From Cristatella mucedo (taxonomy: Eukaryota; Bryozoa; Phylactolaemata; Cristatellidae), in assembly GCA_009760855.2 (NCBI GenBank), contig WPIO01000002.1:657501-697500 (forward strand): a stretch of DNA of 40,000 nt, written 5' to 3'. Each line of letters begins with the position of its first letter. The stretch's first letter is position 1. Under the pieces are notes generated by a model that saw only the letters and a program-made list of their open reading frames with translations, ran no database searches and had not been told where the DNA came from. A program made the translations under genes and the position numbers. Shown in pieces: positions 30,523 to 40,000 of this stretch.

Positions 30523-30690
30523 GCCACGATGGCACACTAGGTAAGGCGGTTGCTTCCACGACCTCGGTCCCGAGGTCGTGGGTTCGATTCCTTCGGTGGG
30601 CGATCCTTAATCGCCACTGCAAGCGGTGGTGATAGCCGTAAAGGCTGCTCTGTCGCTATACAAAAAGAGACTGTTTAATCAGCTAGTATT
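30523..30690 (+). mobile_element. SINE family A copy 4 (best preserved)
   Basis: GCCACGATGGCACACTAGG (A-box region), an 11-bp perfect inverted repeat CACGACCTCGG/CCGAGGTCGTG, B box GGTTCGATTCC, body GCAAGCGGTGGTGATAGCC, and end AATCAGCTAG followed by a T-rich tract. Confidence 0.85.
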
Positions 30691-31000
30691 TTTCTTTTTC
30701 ATTTCCATCTGCTTGCTCGAGCCGAACTCGGCTAAATTTTGCCTAAATGCATTTGTGTGCCTTAGCAGCAAACGTATGCCGAGCAGCAAAGTGCTCGAGT
30801 TCTGTGAGATTTGTGAAATTCACAGGCCCACATCCTCGTAACACGAAATAGTTCACTGATTCAGTCGTTTGCTAACCCCTGCTTATGCTAGTGTGCTAAA
30901 GTGTTGAAGTTGATTCGCAAGGCAATAAGCCACGATTCTACAATTACCGACAAGCTAAAGGCAGTACCAGGCTGAAGATGGTCAGCATCTGTCGAGATTG

Positions 31001-31145
31001 GAGTCACGATAAGGCGCTCACTCTTTACGACCGAGGTCGTGGGTTCGAGTCCTGCAGAGGGCAATCCTATATTACCAACTGCAAGGGGTGGTGAGAGCCG
31101 TTAAGGCTCTTCTGCCACTATAAAATGAGGTTTTTAAAAAAGCTA
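31001..31145 (+). mobile_element. SINE family A copy 5 (divergent, deleted)
   Basis: ACGACCGAGGTCGTGGGTTCGAGTCC and body CTGCAAGGGGTGGTGAGAGCC match family A, but one arm of the central inverted repeat is deleted. Confidence 0.65.
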
Positions 31146-31851
31146 ACATTTAAAAGTTCCCAATACTCGGACTCCTAGTTTAGGAGGCCGTCGGTTCAGC
31201 TCCCGGCGATGACAGAGCATTTCCAGGTCGGATTAAACAAGTGAAAACAAACTACACAAAACGCCACCTGGAAACTGCGTGAGCAACGAAGCGGCGAGGC
31301 ACGCTGAAAGGTATTTCTGAGAAGTGGACAACTAATATTTGGTTTTGCTGGCCCCATTCCACTGTTTGCCTCTTCCTGATTTTAGCTAGACAATTCACGA
31401 TTCTTGGAAAGCAGAGATACTTAAAGAACAGTTTCGCACTCGCAGTCTTCCTGCTGCTCCGTTGGCTGGCGGAGAGTGCCTTCAGTGGTGTCGAACGCGC
31501 CTGAATAATGACTGCTTCCTACTCATGCACTTTCGCTAATGTCTGAGCATGTACTTTCGATTGAAGACGGATCAATTAGCATATTATTCGGCGAATATTG
31601 ACCATTCCTCCATGATTTTGAGATCCGCCAACGTTAACCTCTTGTTCGATCCCACTACTCTGACGAAGATCGCAGGTGATGCTTCCGTGTAAAAGTGGAT
31701 CTTGCAATCGAATAGGGGTTTGAAAAGCCAAAGGTTTTCCAAACTCTTAGGTGAGCATCTAGCTTTTTATGGAGAGTCAAACCATAGGTCACTGTTTAAC
31801 ATCTATCAATTCGTTATTCGCTCCGTGATAGGTATCCGCATGTATCAGCAA

Positions 31852-31940
31852 ATGTAAAGTGAATGAGATTGAGTTCTCTGAGGGTGCTATATCATATGCA
31901 TTATTATTATCATCATCAGTAATATTATTGGCATTAGATC
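31852..31940 (+). mobile_element. LINE 3' end with (ATT)n tail, plus strand
   Basis: GCAAATGTAAAGTG, GAGATTGAGTTCTCTGAGG, GTGCTATA, then ATTATTATTATCATCATC: the family 3' end in sense orientation. Confidence 0.7.
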
Positions 31941-32199
31941 TTGCAGAGGCACATAGAACGTTGCTCAGTGGAGAAAAAATATACCCTCACAATGACAAAA
32001 ATAGCACAACAAACATGTAATGGCTTCAGATCGTCTACTAGGAATGCACCGAATATTTCTAAAAACCTAGCAAAGCCTAAATCTCCAGCCATGTACGACT
32101 TGAATAGGGGCGTGTTTTCAACATGTAAATACGGCATAAATCGCCCTAGTCGTCGTTTGACCTCTAGTGTAGCCCTGTGAGTGTTGCAGCGTCATTAAT

Positions 32200-33125
32200 T
32201 CATTGAATGAGCATTGCATTGCTGCTCTAGCAAGCTATCACTCGAACTAAGGTTTCCGTGTCAACTCTCCAGCGAATCCAGTGTCAAAGTCAAATCTCAA
32301 GTGAATTTCAAAGTCCTCTCAGGCTTGAAGCTTGATTCATAGAAAAACTTGTGCAGTAGGTAGGTACCTGGTACCCATCTCTGTGTGAAAGACCACATGA
32401 CAACAATGTAAGCCCACGGTATTTATATTACTTCTAGCCAACCTTATTATAACTGAGGGAAAATGTTCAGAGCTTGTTCATCTGTACGCAATTTGAAGTC
32501 TCAACGCTTAGAGCGATACGAATGTGCTTAAATTGCCCACTGAACCACCCAAGGTATTGGGAAACATGCTAGAATTCATGAGGATAGCCACGAAACGAAC
32601 AATTCGAAATCATTCAATCGTGGGGTTTCTGCACAGCCACGCTGTAATGTAGCCAATAAACCCTATTGGCTTTTCATTCGCCAAAGTGAGCTCGTCTTTT
32701 TGGTTCTAATGTGCTTTGAATGCATATCTGTCCAGGATTCAGCTCATATTACTGACCATAGCTCTTATTAGCCGGTGGCCATGTTTACTTTATGGTCTTT
32801 AAATTTACTTTATCATGCTGGCCTAAGCTGGCTGTACCTACTAGCTTTTGCGTGCTGATACCATGCATGTCACTAACCGTTTGGTACTGATTCTGTTGCA
32901 GTGGTTGCATAGGGCTTGGATATAGATCTATTTCTCTTAGGATACTATAAGAAATAACTTAGTAGTGCCACTATTATTATCACTAGGGTGGTTATGAAGT
33001 AATGCAGGGAGGAATGAAGGAAGTGAGAGAGGAGAGAGGAAGAAGGGGGCGGAAGAATTGCACGAAATGCTGATGACCGGTTGCGCTATTTTCCTGCTAT
33101 TCTGTGGTCACTAGCAACAAGAATA
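32200..33125. other. Stretch with nothing recognised
   Basis: No credible exon or repeat. 33003-33058 is a purine-rich tract. Confidence 0.4.
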
Positions 33126-33129
33126 ATAT

Positions 33130-33630
33130 TTATAAGATATATTTAATACTGCTATGACTCAAGAAAACTAAACCCACTTGCCAGCCTGGAAACGGCTTTT
33201 CAACCTGAAAACGGATAACCCGAGCTGGGATGACTGATTGGTGTGCAGACAGAATATCAACTTGACGAATCGTTACAATTTCTAACTCTGATTGTTGGTA
33301 GCGTCGTCTTCTCAAATGATAGTTTTTGAGAGCAATAATAATCAAGAAGAGATTACTTGTCATGCCACTACCCTTAACTTTTTTTTTAGAAGAAGCCACT
33401 GATGTCAGACAAGCATTCTTCAATATTCTTGCCGAGTTAGATTGACTCAGCTGAAGTAGCAAGCTGAACATTCTGCAGGAAGTGCGCCGAATAACATTTT
33501 TGAATCCATTACTCGTGTGGATTGTCCCGCAGCTAGAGTGATTCTTTGAGTGCGAGTTTCTTCTTAGCGCATCTGTAAAACGGTCTTGATATCTAATCGA
33601 ACAACTAAAGTAGACTCGTTGCTCTAGCTG
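33130..33630 (-). CDS. Unrecognised open frame, 160-170 codons
   Basis: A minus-strand open frame ending at 33130. The first ATG (MQLEQRVYF) is near 33631; the frame extends a little further upstream. It is long for this AT-balanced DNA and mixed in composition (Ser-rich start, a Lys-Lys-Lys patch, hydrophobic LFLIIIAL). I recognise no domain and see no promoter or splice context. It may be a chance frame or a piece of an old element. Confidence 0.15.
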   Translation of the reverse strand, partial: QLEQRVYFSCSIRYQDRFTDALRRNSHSKNHSSCGTIHTSNGFKNVIRRTSCRMFSLLLQLSQSNSARILKNACLTSVASSKKKVKGSGMTSNLFLIIIALKNYHLRRRRYQQSELEIVTIRQVDILSAHQSVIPARVIRFQVEKPFPGWQVGLVFLSHSSIKYIL

Positions 33631-33699
33631 CATGGACTGAGCGCTAGCTAGCACCCTCGTAACGATCAGGTGCCTAGGAACGGCAGCAGGGAAGCAGCC

Positions 33700-35850
33700 C
33701 GGAAGGCTTGTAATTCATTCTTCGGAGCTTTTGCAGGACAGCTCATGAGAGAAAATACTGACCCGGATGAGCATTTCATCAACTCGGTGTCTAATCACAG
33801 CACTGTTTTCTAGTTGAGCAGAGGACGAATAATCAATCGTCCTCCGAACAGTCGGTAGCTTAGAGACTTACAGGCGCATCGCTGCACGTTTTCCCAACTG
33901 CTCTGACGTCACGCCGCCGTCGCCTATGGCCAGAGCTGGCAATGAGCAGCGGCGAGAAAGCAAGCGCAAGATCGGTCCCGGTTAGTGCTGAGTGCCGTAG
34001 GTTAGCGACGCAGGGCGCAGCTTCTCGAAGAAGAAGGCGAAGGCGACTCTTGATTTCGGTTAGCATTGTTCCTCCTGCCTGGCAGGATCATCCAATTAGC
34101 AAGCATCGAGGCGATTCCGAGTCCGGCGGAAGTGCTGTAGAAAGGTCATCGCCGTTCAAGCTCAGTCGCTTGCCTTGCGAAAGAGGACTGCCGGCCGTCT
34201 GTACATTGTGCACTTCTTGGCTAGTTGCCGTTCAACTCCCTTTCCTCAAGCTGCCGTCCATCATTTGGCTACATTAGATGCTTCGGTTTCCGTCTTACAA
34301 GGCAGCACGACCTCAATCTACAAAAATCCGCGTAATCCGGGTAATTATATAAGCCTACCACCAAACGCACCGGACGGAGGAGGACGCTCACTGCGTGACC
34401 CCCCCAGCGAAGTGGGCACTCGGGCCTTGATACGACTGCTACATTTGGGGCTTCGCAGCATCCAGCTTTTATCTTGACACTGTTCCTCCTCAGCTGACCG
34501 CTTCTGCTTTGGACTCGGGAGGCAATCTGGAGGCTGGATTAGAAAGCTGCTGTGGCGTACACCATTGTTGCGTCTGGCATCAAACGGCGGGGGATTTCCC
34601 GGGGCAACGCCCTTAGAATCTCAGGCCTGAAGTCTCGTCCACCAGGTCAAGATTTTGACCGGTGGATACCGTCCGCTCCTTTCAGAGAACCTGAGCGGGG
34701 AGCGTTTGAAAGCCACGTGGAAGTCGCTCACTGGGTTACGCCGTTTTTTTAACCAAGCGTAAGCGCACGCCAGCGATACTCGCCCCAAGCGAACGCTGCT
34801 GTAACGCCTTATAAAGCAGCATTTCAGCCGCGAAACAAATCTCGTCCCATCGATCGAGTAGTGGAGGCTGCCTGGGGCCCGGGTCCCGATTCAGCGAGCG
34901 TGAGAATTCACTCAAATTCACGCCCCAATTTATGGCTCCATAGCCTCTGCTTTAGCAACTTAGCACTTGAAATCAACACGCTAGGAATCGACATCTGTGC
35001 TAGCGAGGTGAGGGTCGCCTGAGCGAGGCGCGGTCGGGGTCTAAAAGATGCTTGGGTAAATTATCTGAATATTATTCGGACGCCGAAACTCAACACTTGC
35101 CAGTGCCTTACTACAGTCACAATATAATAAATAGCTGATTTATTTGTTACATCCACATTGGTATTATTATCGAGCCAAGCCCGGCAAGTTGGCTAGGCAG
35201 TCGACCATCACGTGGGCTCGCTGTAGCAGTGGTATAAACGAGCGACCTGCTAGTTGTTTTCATCTTTCCGGACCTTCTTGTCCACGCACAAAAAACCATC
35301 CCCTTAGGTGCTCCGAGCCTGGTTAGGCTGGTCATGTTTCCTGATGTATTAATGCAAGGCTTGCGTGCTGCACATTACTGGCCTTATACAACAATTCGTA
35401 CAACACAGCGCATGCCATATTCCCTTTACAAAAATCTTGTTTTGATTGAATCAACACTCGTGACAACTCACTGCACAGGAAAGATAAATGTAACCCAAAA
35501 CCCACTATCCGAGCACTTCCGACACACTATATCTATGGGGATGCCGCATGCCTTGCGGTAGTTGTACTCAAAGCCAACAGGCCGCTCCAGGCTGGTGTCC
35601 ATTACTTCTCTGCGTGCTTCTGTACAAGGTGTTTACAGAGCCTGCCTATCTTTACTGAGTTAATTGTTCAGCAATTAGGGCGGCGCCTGACAGCCGGAGC
35701 GCAAAATGGTCGGGTAACGCTGGCGGACGAGATAACAATGGCTCTAGCACCGTTGGCCCCAACGGATTACTTCGACCGGCTAAATATCTTGCTTTTAGAT
35801 TCAAGATGGTTTTAAATGAGGGTTTATAACTGCATCATTATTAATACAAT
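33700..35850. other. Moderately GC-rich stretch without an assigned gene
   Basis: Contains TATA-like words and possible splice sites (for example a GTAAGT on the minus strand near 33870), but I could not assemble a gene, and no match to the two paralogues was seen. Confidence 0.4.
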
Positions 35851-35854
35851 AAGA

Positions 35855-36016
35855 GTTTAAAATAGTTTGCCTGTATAGCGGCCTAAGAGAACTTAGCCTA
35901 TATTCAAGTGCTTCACATGTGCCGCGGTGCTTGAGCACATGACCTCGTCGTCCAATACACTACATTCACCTTGACCTTGGTCGAGACGAGTACCTTAATC
36001 ACTAGGAAAAACCAGA
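35855..36016 (-). mobile_element. SINE family B copy 3, minus strand
   Basis: Minus strand TTTTTCCTAGTGATTAAGG (A box), GTGCTCAAGCACC (B-box region), and tail GAAGCACTTGAATATAGGC, AAGTTCTCTTAGG, CGCTATAC. Confidence 0.7.
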
Positions 36017-36254
36017 GCGGCATCTCCATAGTGATGTATGATCGGAGTCTTAAATTATTTTAAAGCACTGCAACGATTGCCATCTTTGTTGGAAGTGTGC
36101 TCATTCAGAGTAATTAGCTCAGGTAGAATGCACGGATCAAGTTGAGCCTTTGACAAACTGTTTCTTATTCAACCTAAAATTGGTAAACATTTTAAATATG
36201 CCCAAGAAAATATTTCGGAACACTTTTTTGGTTCCTTCCAGAAATCTTAGAAAG

Positions 36255-36258
<4 letters not shown>

Positions 36259-36339
<81 letters not shown>

Positions 36340-36368
36340 TAGACAGAGAGAGAGACAGAGAGACAGAG
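36259..36368. repeat. (AG)n microsatellite
   Basis: 36259-36334 is a pure AG run of 38 units, followed by an imperfect ACAGAT/ACAGAG part to about 36368. Confidence 0.97.
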
Positions 36369-37332
36369 CCCCTGCCTTACATACTCCGATTCGGCGGAGG
36401 CGCTTTCAGGCACAAAGCACGGCCCTTTATCTCGGGCACACTTCTCATTTGGAGCAGGTGGTCCCCTGCTGTCTGATATTTTACATAGACTGAGTTAAGC
36501 TACGCCACGCTAGCAACCCAGGAGCAACTTGTCATATGATTGTATAGCGGGATAGCCCTCCCCCCCCCCCGCTGATCTAGTTTAAACGAGTAAAATGCCA
36601 TCCAGATCCTGCGGCACTATCAGAGTCAGACGACCTGAGAACAGCGAGAGCATCTTTATTTATCGTTAGCACATGACGAAGTAAATAAGAAAGACAGCTT
36701 TATACAAGTAGAGGGCTCCTGACCTTTCTTAAACATTTGATAGCGCCAAAGCCAGCACGCTTCGGCTACCGAGTTGGTGTCCCATCTGGCTCAAGCACAC
36801 TGTGGCCGAGGAAGAAGAGGAGAAAGACTGCCCACGTTTCATTGAATGAGCATACTCGCTTTTTTTGGACAGGTTCTATTGGAAAGATTACATTAGAAAG
36901 ACGCGGGACTGCGTAGGTCCAAAAGCAGTGTTGCTTCAGTATCGCAAAGAATTACGATCCTGCAGAAGCTGCTGCTTTAGAAGTGACGCGGCAACAAAAG
37001 CAACGACACCCTCAGGCGACTCCTCCAGGGCTCCAGGGCCAAAATGTCTGGCTAGCTGGCATACACTGGGAGGTTGGGAATTTTCTGAGCGAAGAGTATG
37101 CGTAACCCACACAGCCACACACTGTCTGTCGGCTGCTCTAGTTGTCGTGGAAATTAGAAACCGGGGTCAGTCAGACAATGCAGCGCTTGTCTGGAACCGT
37201 AGTCTAAATGCTTGAAACCAAAAATAATTGCGCCAATTCTGATCAGCTTCGTGTGGGGCCCCTAAGCTGTTCTTGTAAATATTCAAGGGTGGGAGAGTCA
37301 TTATCAACAGCTTGTAAACCTTTCCTTTAAGG

Positions 37333-37494
37333 CAGCGTTGTACCGAAGGGCTGGCCGGGGGCGCATGTGTCCGGGCGCTGGATCAGGGGCACTGGATGGG
37401 GGGGAAGCGCAAAAATGGGCGCCTAATACTGGGGGGAGGGGGCGCCATCTGTGTAGTTCGTCGCCGGGCGCACAATAACCTAGGAATGCCACTG
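37333..37494. mobile_element. Candidate hAT-like MITE, 162 bp
   Basis: Ends CAGCGTTGTACCGAAGG and, inverted, CAGTGGCATTCCTAGG are partly matching terminal inverted repeats of hAT-like form. The flanking octamers CTTTAAGG (37325-37332) and CTGTCAGG (37495-37502) match at 6 of 8, fitting an 8-bp target-site duplication. The interior is G-rich with repeated GGGGCGC words and no coding capacity. Confidence 0.4.
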
Positions 37495-37999
37495 CTGTCA
37501 GGCACAAGCAATAATCCGGGCGACCTCATATAGGCTTGGTTCATCGTAGCTGATTCTCCACTTTCATTGAGCACATCGTAGCTAAGCGGCAGTTTGAATC
37601 TGATGAATATGATCGATTGTCCGCTCGAACTCAGACGCTATCGCTTCATCTTTTCGGGCATCGGGTTCTTCCGCAGCACGAAGGCGGAACTGACTATAAA
37701 TTGAGTCGCACAATGGCCTTCCACTCGCGGCTCAAGGTCCTTTCAAGATGGCAGCATACAGCGAGCCTAAAGATGCTGTGCAGTCGCTAATCGCTCAGCA
37801 AGTCGCCTGTGATCGTGCGCCAGAAAAGGGGCTTTCAGCGCTAGGTTATCAAACTTAATGACTTAAAAAAAGAAGCTTGACATTCACCCGTACCTCTCAG
37901 CATTTTGTTCGTCCCTGTGACATGTCAACAGTTTGCTTACTCTTGCTGATATCGTGCAGACTATCGCTAACCTATCGACACTATACGCTTCTTATCCAG

Positions 38000-38040
38000 A
38001 AGATGTAAAGTGCCGAGAAAGTAAGTTCCCTCAAGCCGCT
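38000..38040 (+). mobile_element. LINE 3' end remnant, plus strand
   Basis: GATGTAAAGTGCCGAGAAAG and TTCCCTCAAGCCGCT resemble the sense 3' hairpin of the resident LINE family. Confidence 0.4.
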
Positions 38041-38272
38041 GCACAAATTTGTTCTTAGTGTCCTGGTCATTGATTTTTAGTCTTCACGATCGTAGCCTCT
38101 ACATGCAGTTGAACGCCGATGCAGGTGTATGTGACAGACAATATGCATCTGTATGGATGAAAATAGTGTGTAGTAAGCAGGTACTTCTTACAAGCTACCC
38201 GTTGCTTTTTTAACTGGCCATGATTTATCAGCAGCCAACGAGCAGCCATGCCTTTGTCACTTTCCTATTCAG

Positions 38273-38337
38273 GTGCAAAGCCGTCTGACTACCGTCCTTC
38301 AGGCCTCATAGGATTTACTGGCTCTGGAAAGATCAAG
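38273..38337 (+). CDS. Candidate 65-bp internal exon
   Basis: A strong pyrimidine tract and acceptor (CACTTTCCTATTCAG) is followed by 65 bp open in one frame (two bases, then AKPSDYRPSGLIGFTGSGKI plus Lys) and a donor AAG|GTCAGTG. I do not recognise the product, and no flanking exon is visible in the window. Open length this short can be chance; the splice sites are the main argument. Confidence 0.3.
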
Positions 38338-38339
38338 GT

Positions 38340-40000
38340 CAGTGTTTTATGAATTTCTATTTAGATAAATATTTATAGTTCCATTATCTATTTTGAATGA
38401 ACTCGTAGATGTTTGAAGGCTTGGCTCCTTATTTTCTTTCATAGTCTTAGCTATAGATTGCACACATGAGGGTTACTTTTTCGATGTCGTGCATATGATC
38501 TTGCATTTGCTGAAGAAACGTCAGGCCTGTTTGAAACGGCTCTTTTAATTTCTGCATATATTAATCTTGAGCAACGTCACTCCAAGAAAAACCTCACATC
38601 CGCAGACCTACAGACAAGGACAGTGCCCATTTCCCTTTCGAGCTCATTCTTGAAGGGCGGCTGGGTGGCTAAGTTAGCCTCAAATGACTGTCTCTGGCTC
38701 AAACTCTTTTAGCCATGTCCCTCTTTTACTCCTAAACTCGGCTCGGCCGGCATACTCCGTGTCGCCTCTGCACGGAATTTTATATTAAGACTGAGCATGT
38801 TATTGATTCTAAGAAGCTGACATGCTTCCTGTCTACTGCGTTAACGTTTCCATTGTGAAATTCTGTTCACGCAGGCCGCTATACACAAACACACGTACGC
38901 ACACAGGCGTACGAATAGAAATTTTTTATCGAACTAGCTTGTACCGACGAAAAATTGTAGGGAGATTTAACGCGAAAAAAGGACCTTGAGTGTGCGCATA
39001 TATATATAGCCGTGCAAGGGTGGGGGGGGGGGGCACAAGGACTCACCCACAGGCAGATTTTTACATAGACTGACTGTCCCAATCAGAATCTGTATTGTTA
39101 TCCTGTCCAATCATAGATGATTGCCATGAATTTTATATAAATAATTAGATATCTATGATCAAACGTCTGCTCGGCATTATGCGATAATTAAGTGCACAAT
39201 TCAGTGTAAGATTTCAACTAGCAGATTGTACGTTTTAGCTTCAGATCAAAATTTGAAGTTATCTTAACTGATAACTATTATGTGACACTCATCTTGGTGG
39301 TACCTTCATAGTAGTACTATAAATATTAAAAAGGGCACAACGAAAGTAGTGACTTATGTTTACGAGCTCAGGACGACTCAGGGCAGATGTACACATTAAA
39401 AATTACTTTTTTTCAATTATGAGCACATTTCTACCTGCACATGCATCTATCTCAATTCTCTATAAACACTCAGTGCTTCCTAAAACCCTCTTATTGTATC
39501 TCGTCCACTAACTATTTGCAGTGTCAGCATAGTGGCAACTGATCTAGTCATCAATTTCTACGAAGGGCTTATCGCCTAAAAAAGATAGTTTCAAGTGGGC
39601 GATCAAAGCACGTAGAAAGAACGGATGACTAAAGTAATTATTAAAGAATATATGACAAAGAAACGTTCACTCCGCTAAATCACGGAAATAATGGGGGGTG
39701 CAGGCGATCATACGACAACACACGCCTTCTTGAAACGTTCTATGATACACTCTCCACGCTAGCATGAATTCAGACTGCAATCTGGCATTGTTTCAAAGAT
39801 GCTGCCAGCATTTCATTTAAAAAAATTTCGCATTACTGCCGCTTGGAAAGTTGTTTCGACCAGATAGCGCATTCAAGTACATGGTTTAACGACGAACGAT
39901 CACATACTGTAAAGCGTCATCAAAGATGCATGATGACTTCGCATGCAGTTGTAAGAGTGTGAAGACTCTTAAGTCGCTTGAGACCTGCAGACACTACAAT
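38340..40000. other. Right edge, nothing assigned
   Basis: Low-complexity spots only, such as a run of 12 G at 39022-39033. No credible gene or mobile element seen. Confidence 0.4.

Noticed and set aside
30540-30600. tRNA gene
   Set aside because: A and B boxes are present, but the sequence does not fold as a normal tRNA and recurs with a common non-tRNA body, so it is a SINE head.
31185-31235. tRNA-like GGTTCAGCTCC B box
   Set aside because: No matching A box or body. A single B-box word is expected by chance.
36150-36476. Open frames over the (AG)n tract
   Set aside because: Arg-Glu or Ser-Leu repeats are translations of a dinucleotide microsatellite.

Overview
The window is eukaryotic, and animal rather than bacterial. 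It has no compact operons. It is full of retrotransposon debris, tRNA-headed SINEs, microsatellites and terminal-inverted-repeat elements, and the few convincing genes are intron-split with TATA boxes and CpG-rich 5' ends. The mix of CR1/L2-like LINEs, tRNA SINEs and a PR-RT-RH-IN LTR element suits many invertebrates. I cannot name the species.

Layout. 1-1790: 5'-truncated LINE on + (reverse transcriptase plus ORF2 C-terminus) whose catalytic YADD segment is tandemly duplicated. 1791-2780: nothing recognised. 2781-7178: a young LTR retrotransposon with near-identical LTRs, gag, protease, RT, RNase H and integrase. It has a textbook -1 frameshift signal at the gag/pro junction and an in-frame TGA inside integrase. 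7359-18510: SINEs, many minus-strand LINE fragments of one family, and one or two elements with terminal repeats built from a GACAAAA-type motif. 18798-21244 and 28546-29840: two minus-strand paralogous genes. 22416-28170: SINEs, LINE fragments, an AGGTCA minisatellite grown inside LINE coding sequence, and an 89-bp perfect tandem duplication. 30523-40000: SINEs, LINE 3' ends, a long (AG)n tract, a small hAT-like MITE, one candidate plus-strand internal exon, and long stretches in which I see nothing.

The main biological content is the pair of paralogous genes. Each has a first coding exon giving a signal peptide and a Cys-Gly-Glu-Leu start of the mature chain, one phase-0 intron, and a short terminal exon with three more cysteines and a Tyr-[Ile/Leu]-Glu-Pro-[Tyr/Phe]-Asn-Arg-Asp-Cys ending. 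The products are small secreted proteins (88 and 99 aa precursors) with four aligned cysteines. I do not recognise the family. The exons were found by reading splice sites and by the homology between the two copies.

The repeats are related to each other. One SINE family (B) ends in the same 3' hairpin sequence as the resident LINE family, which suggests it is mobilised by that LINE's reverse transcriptase.
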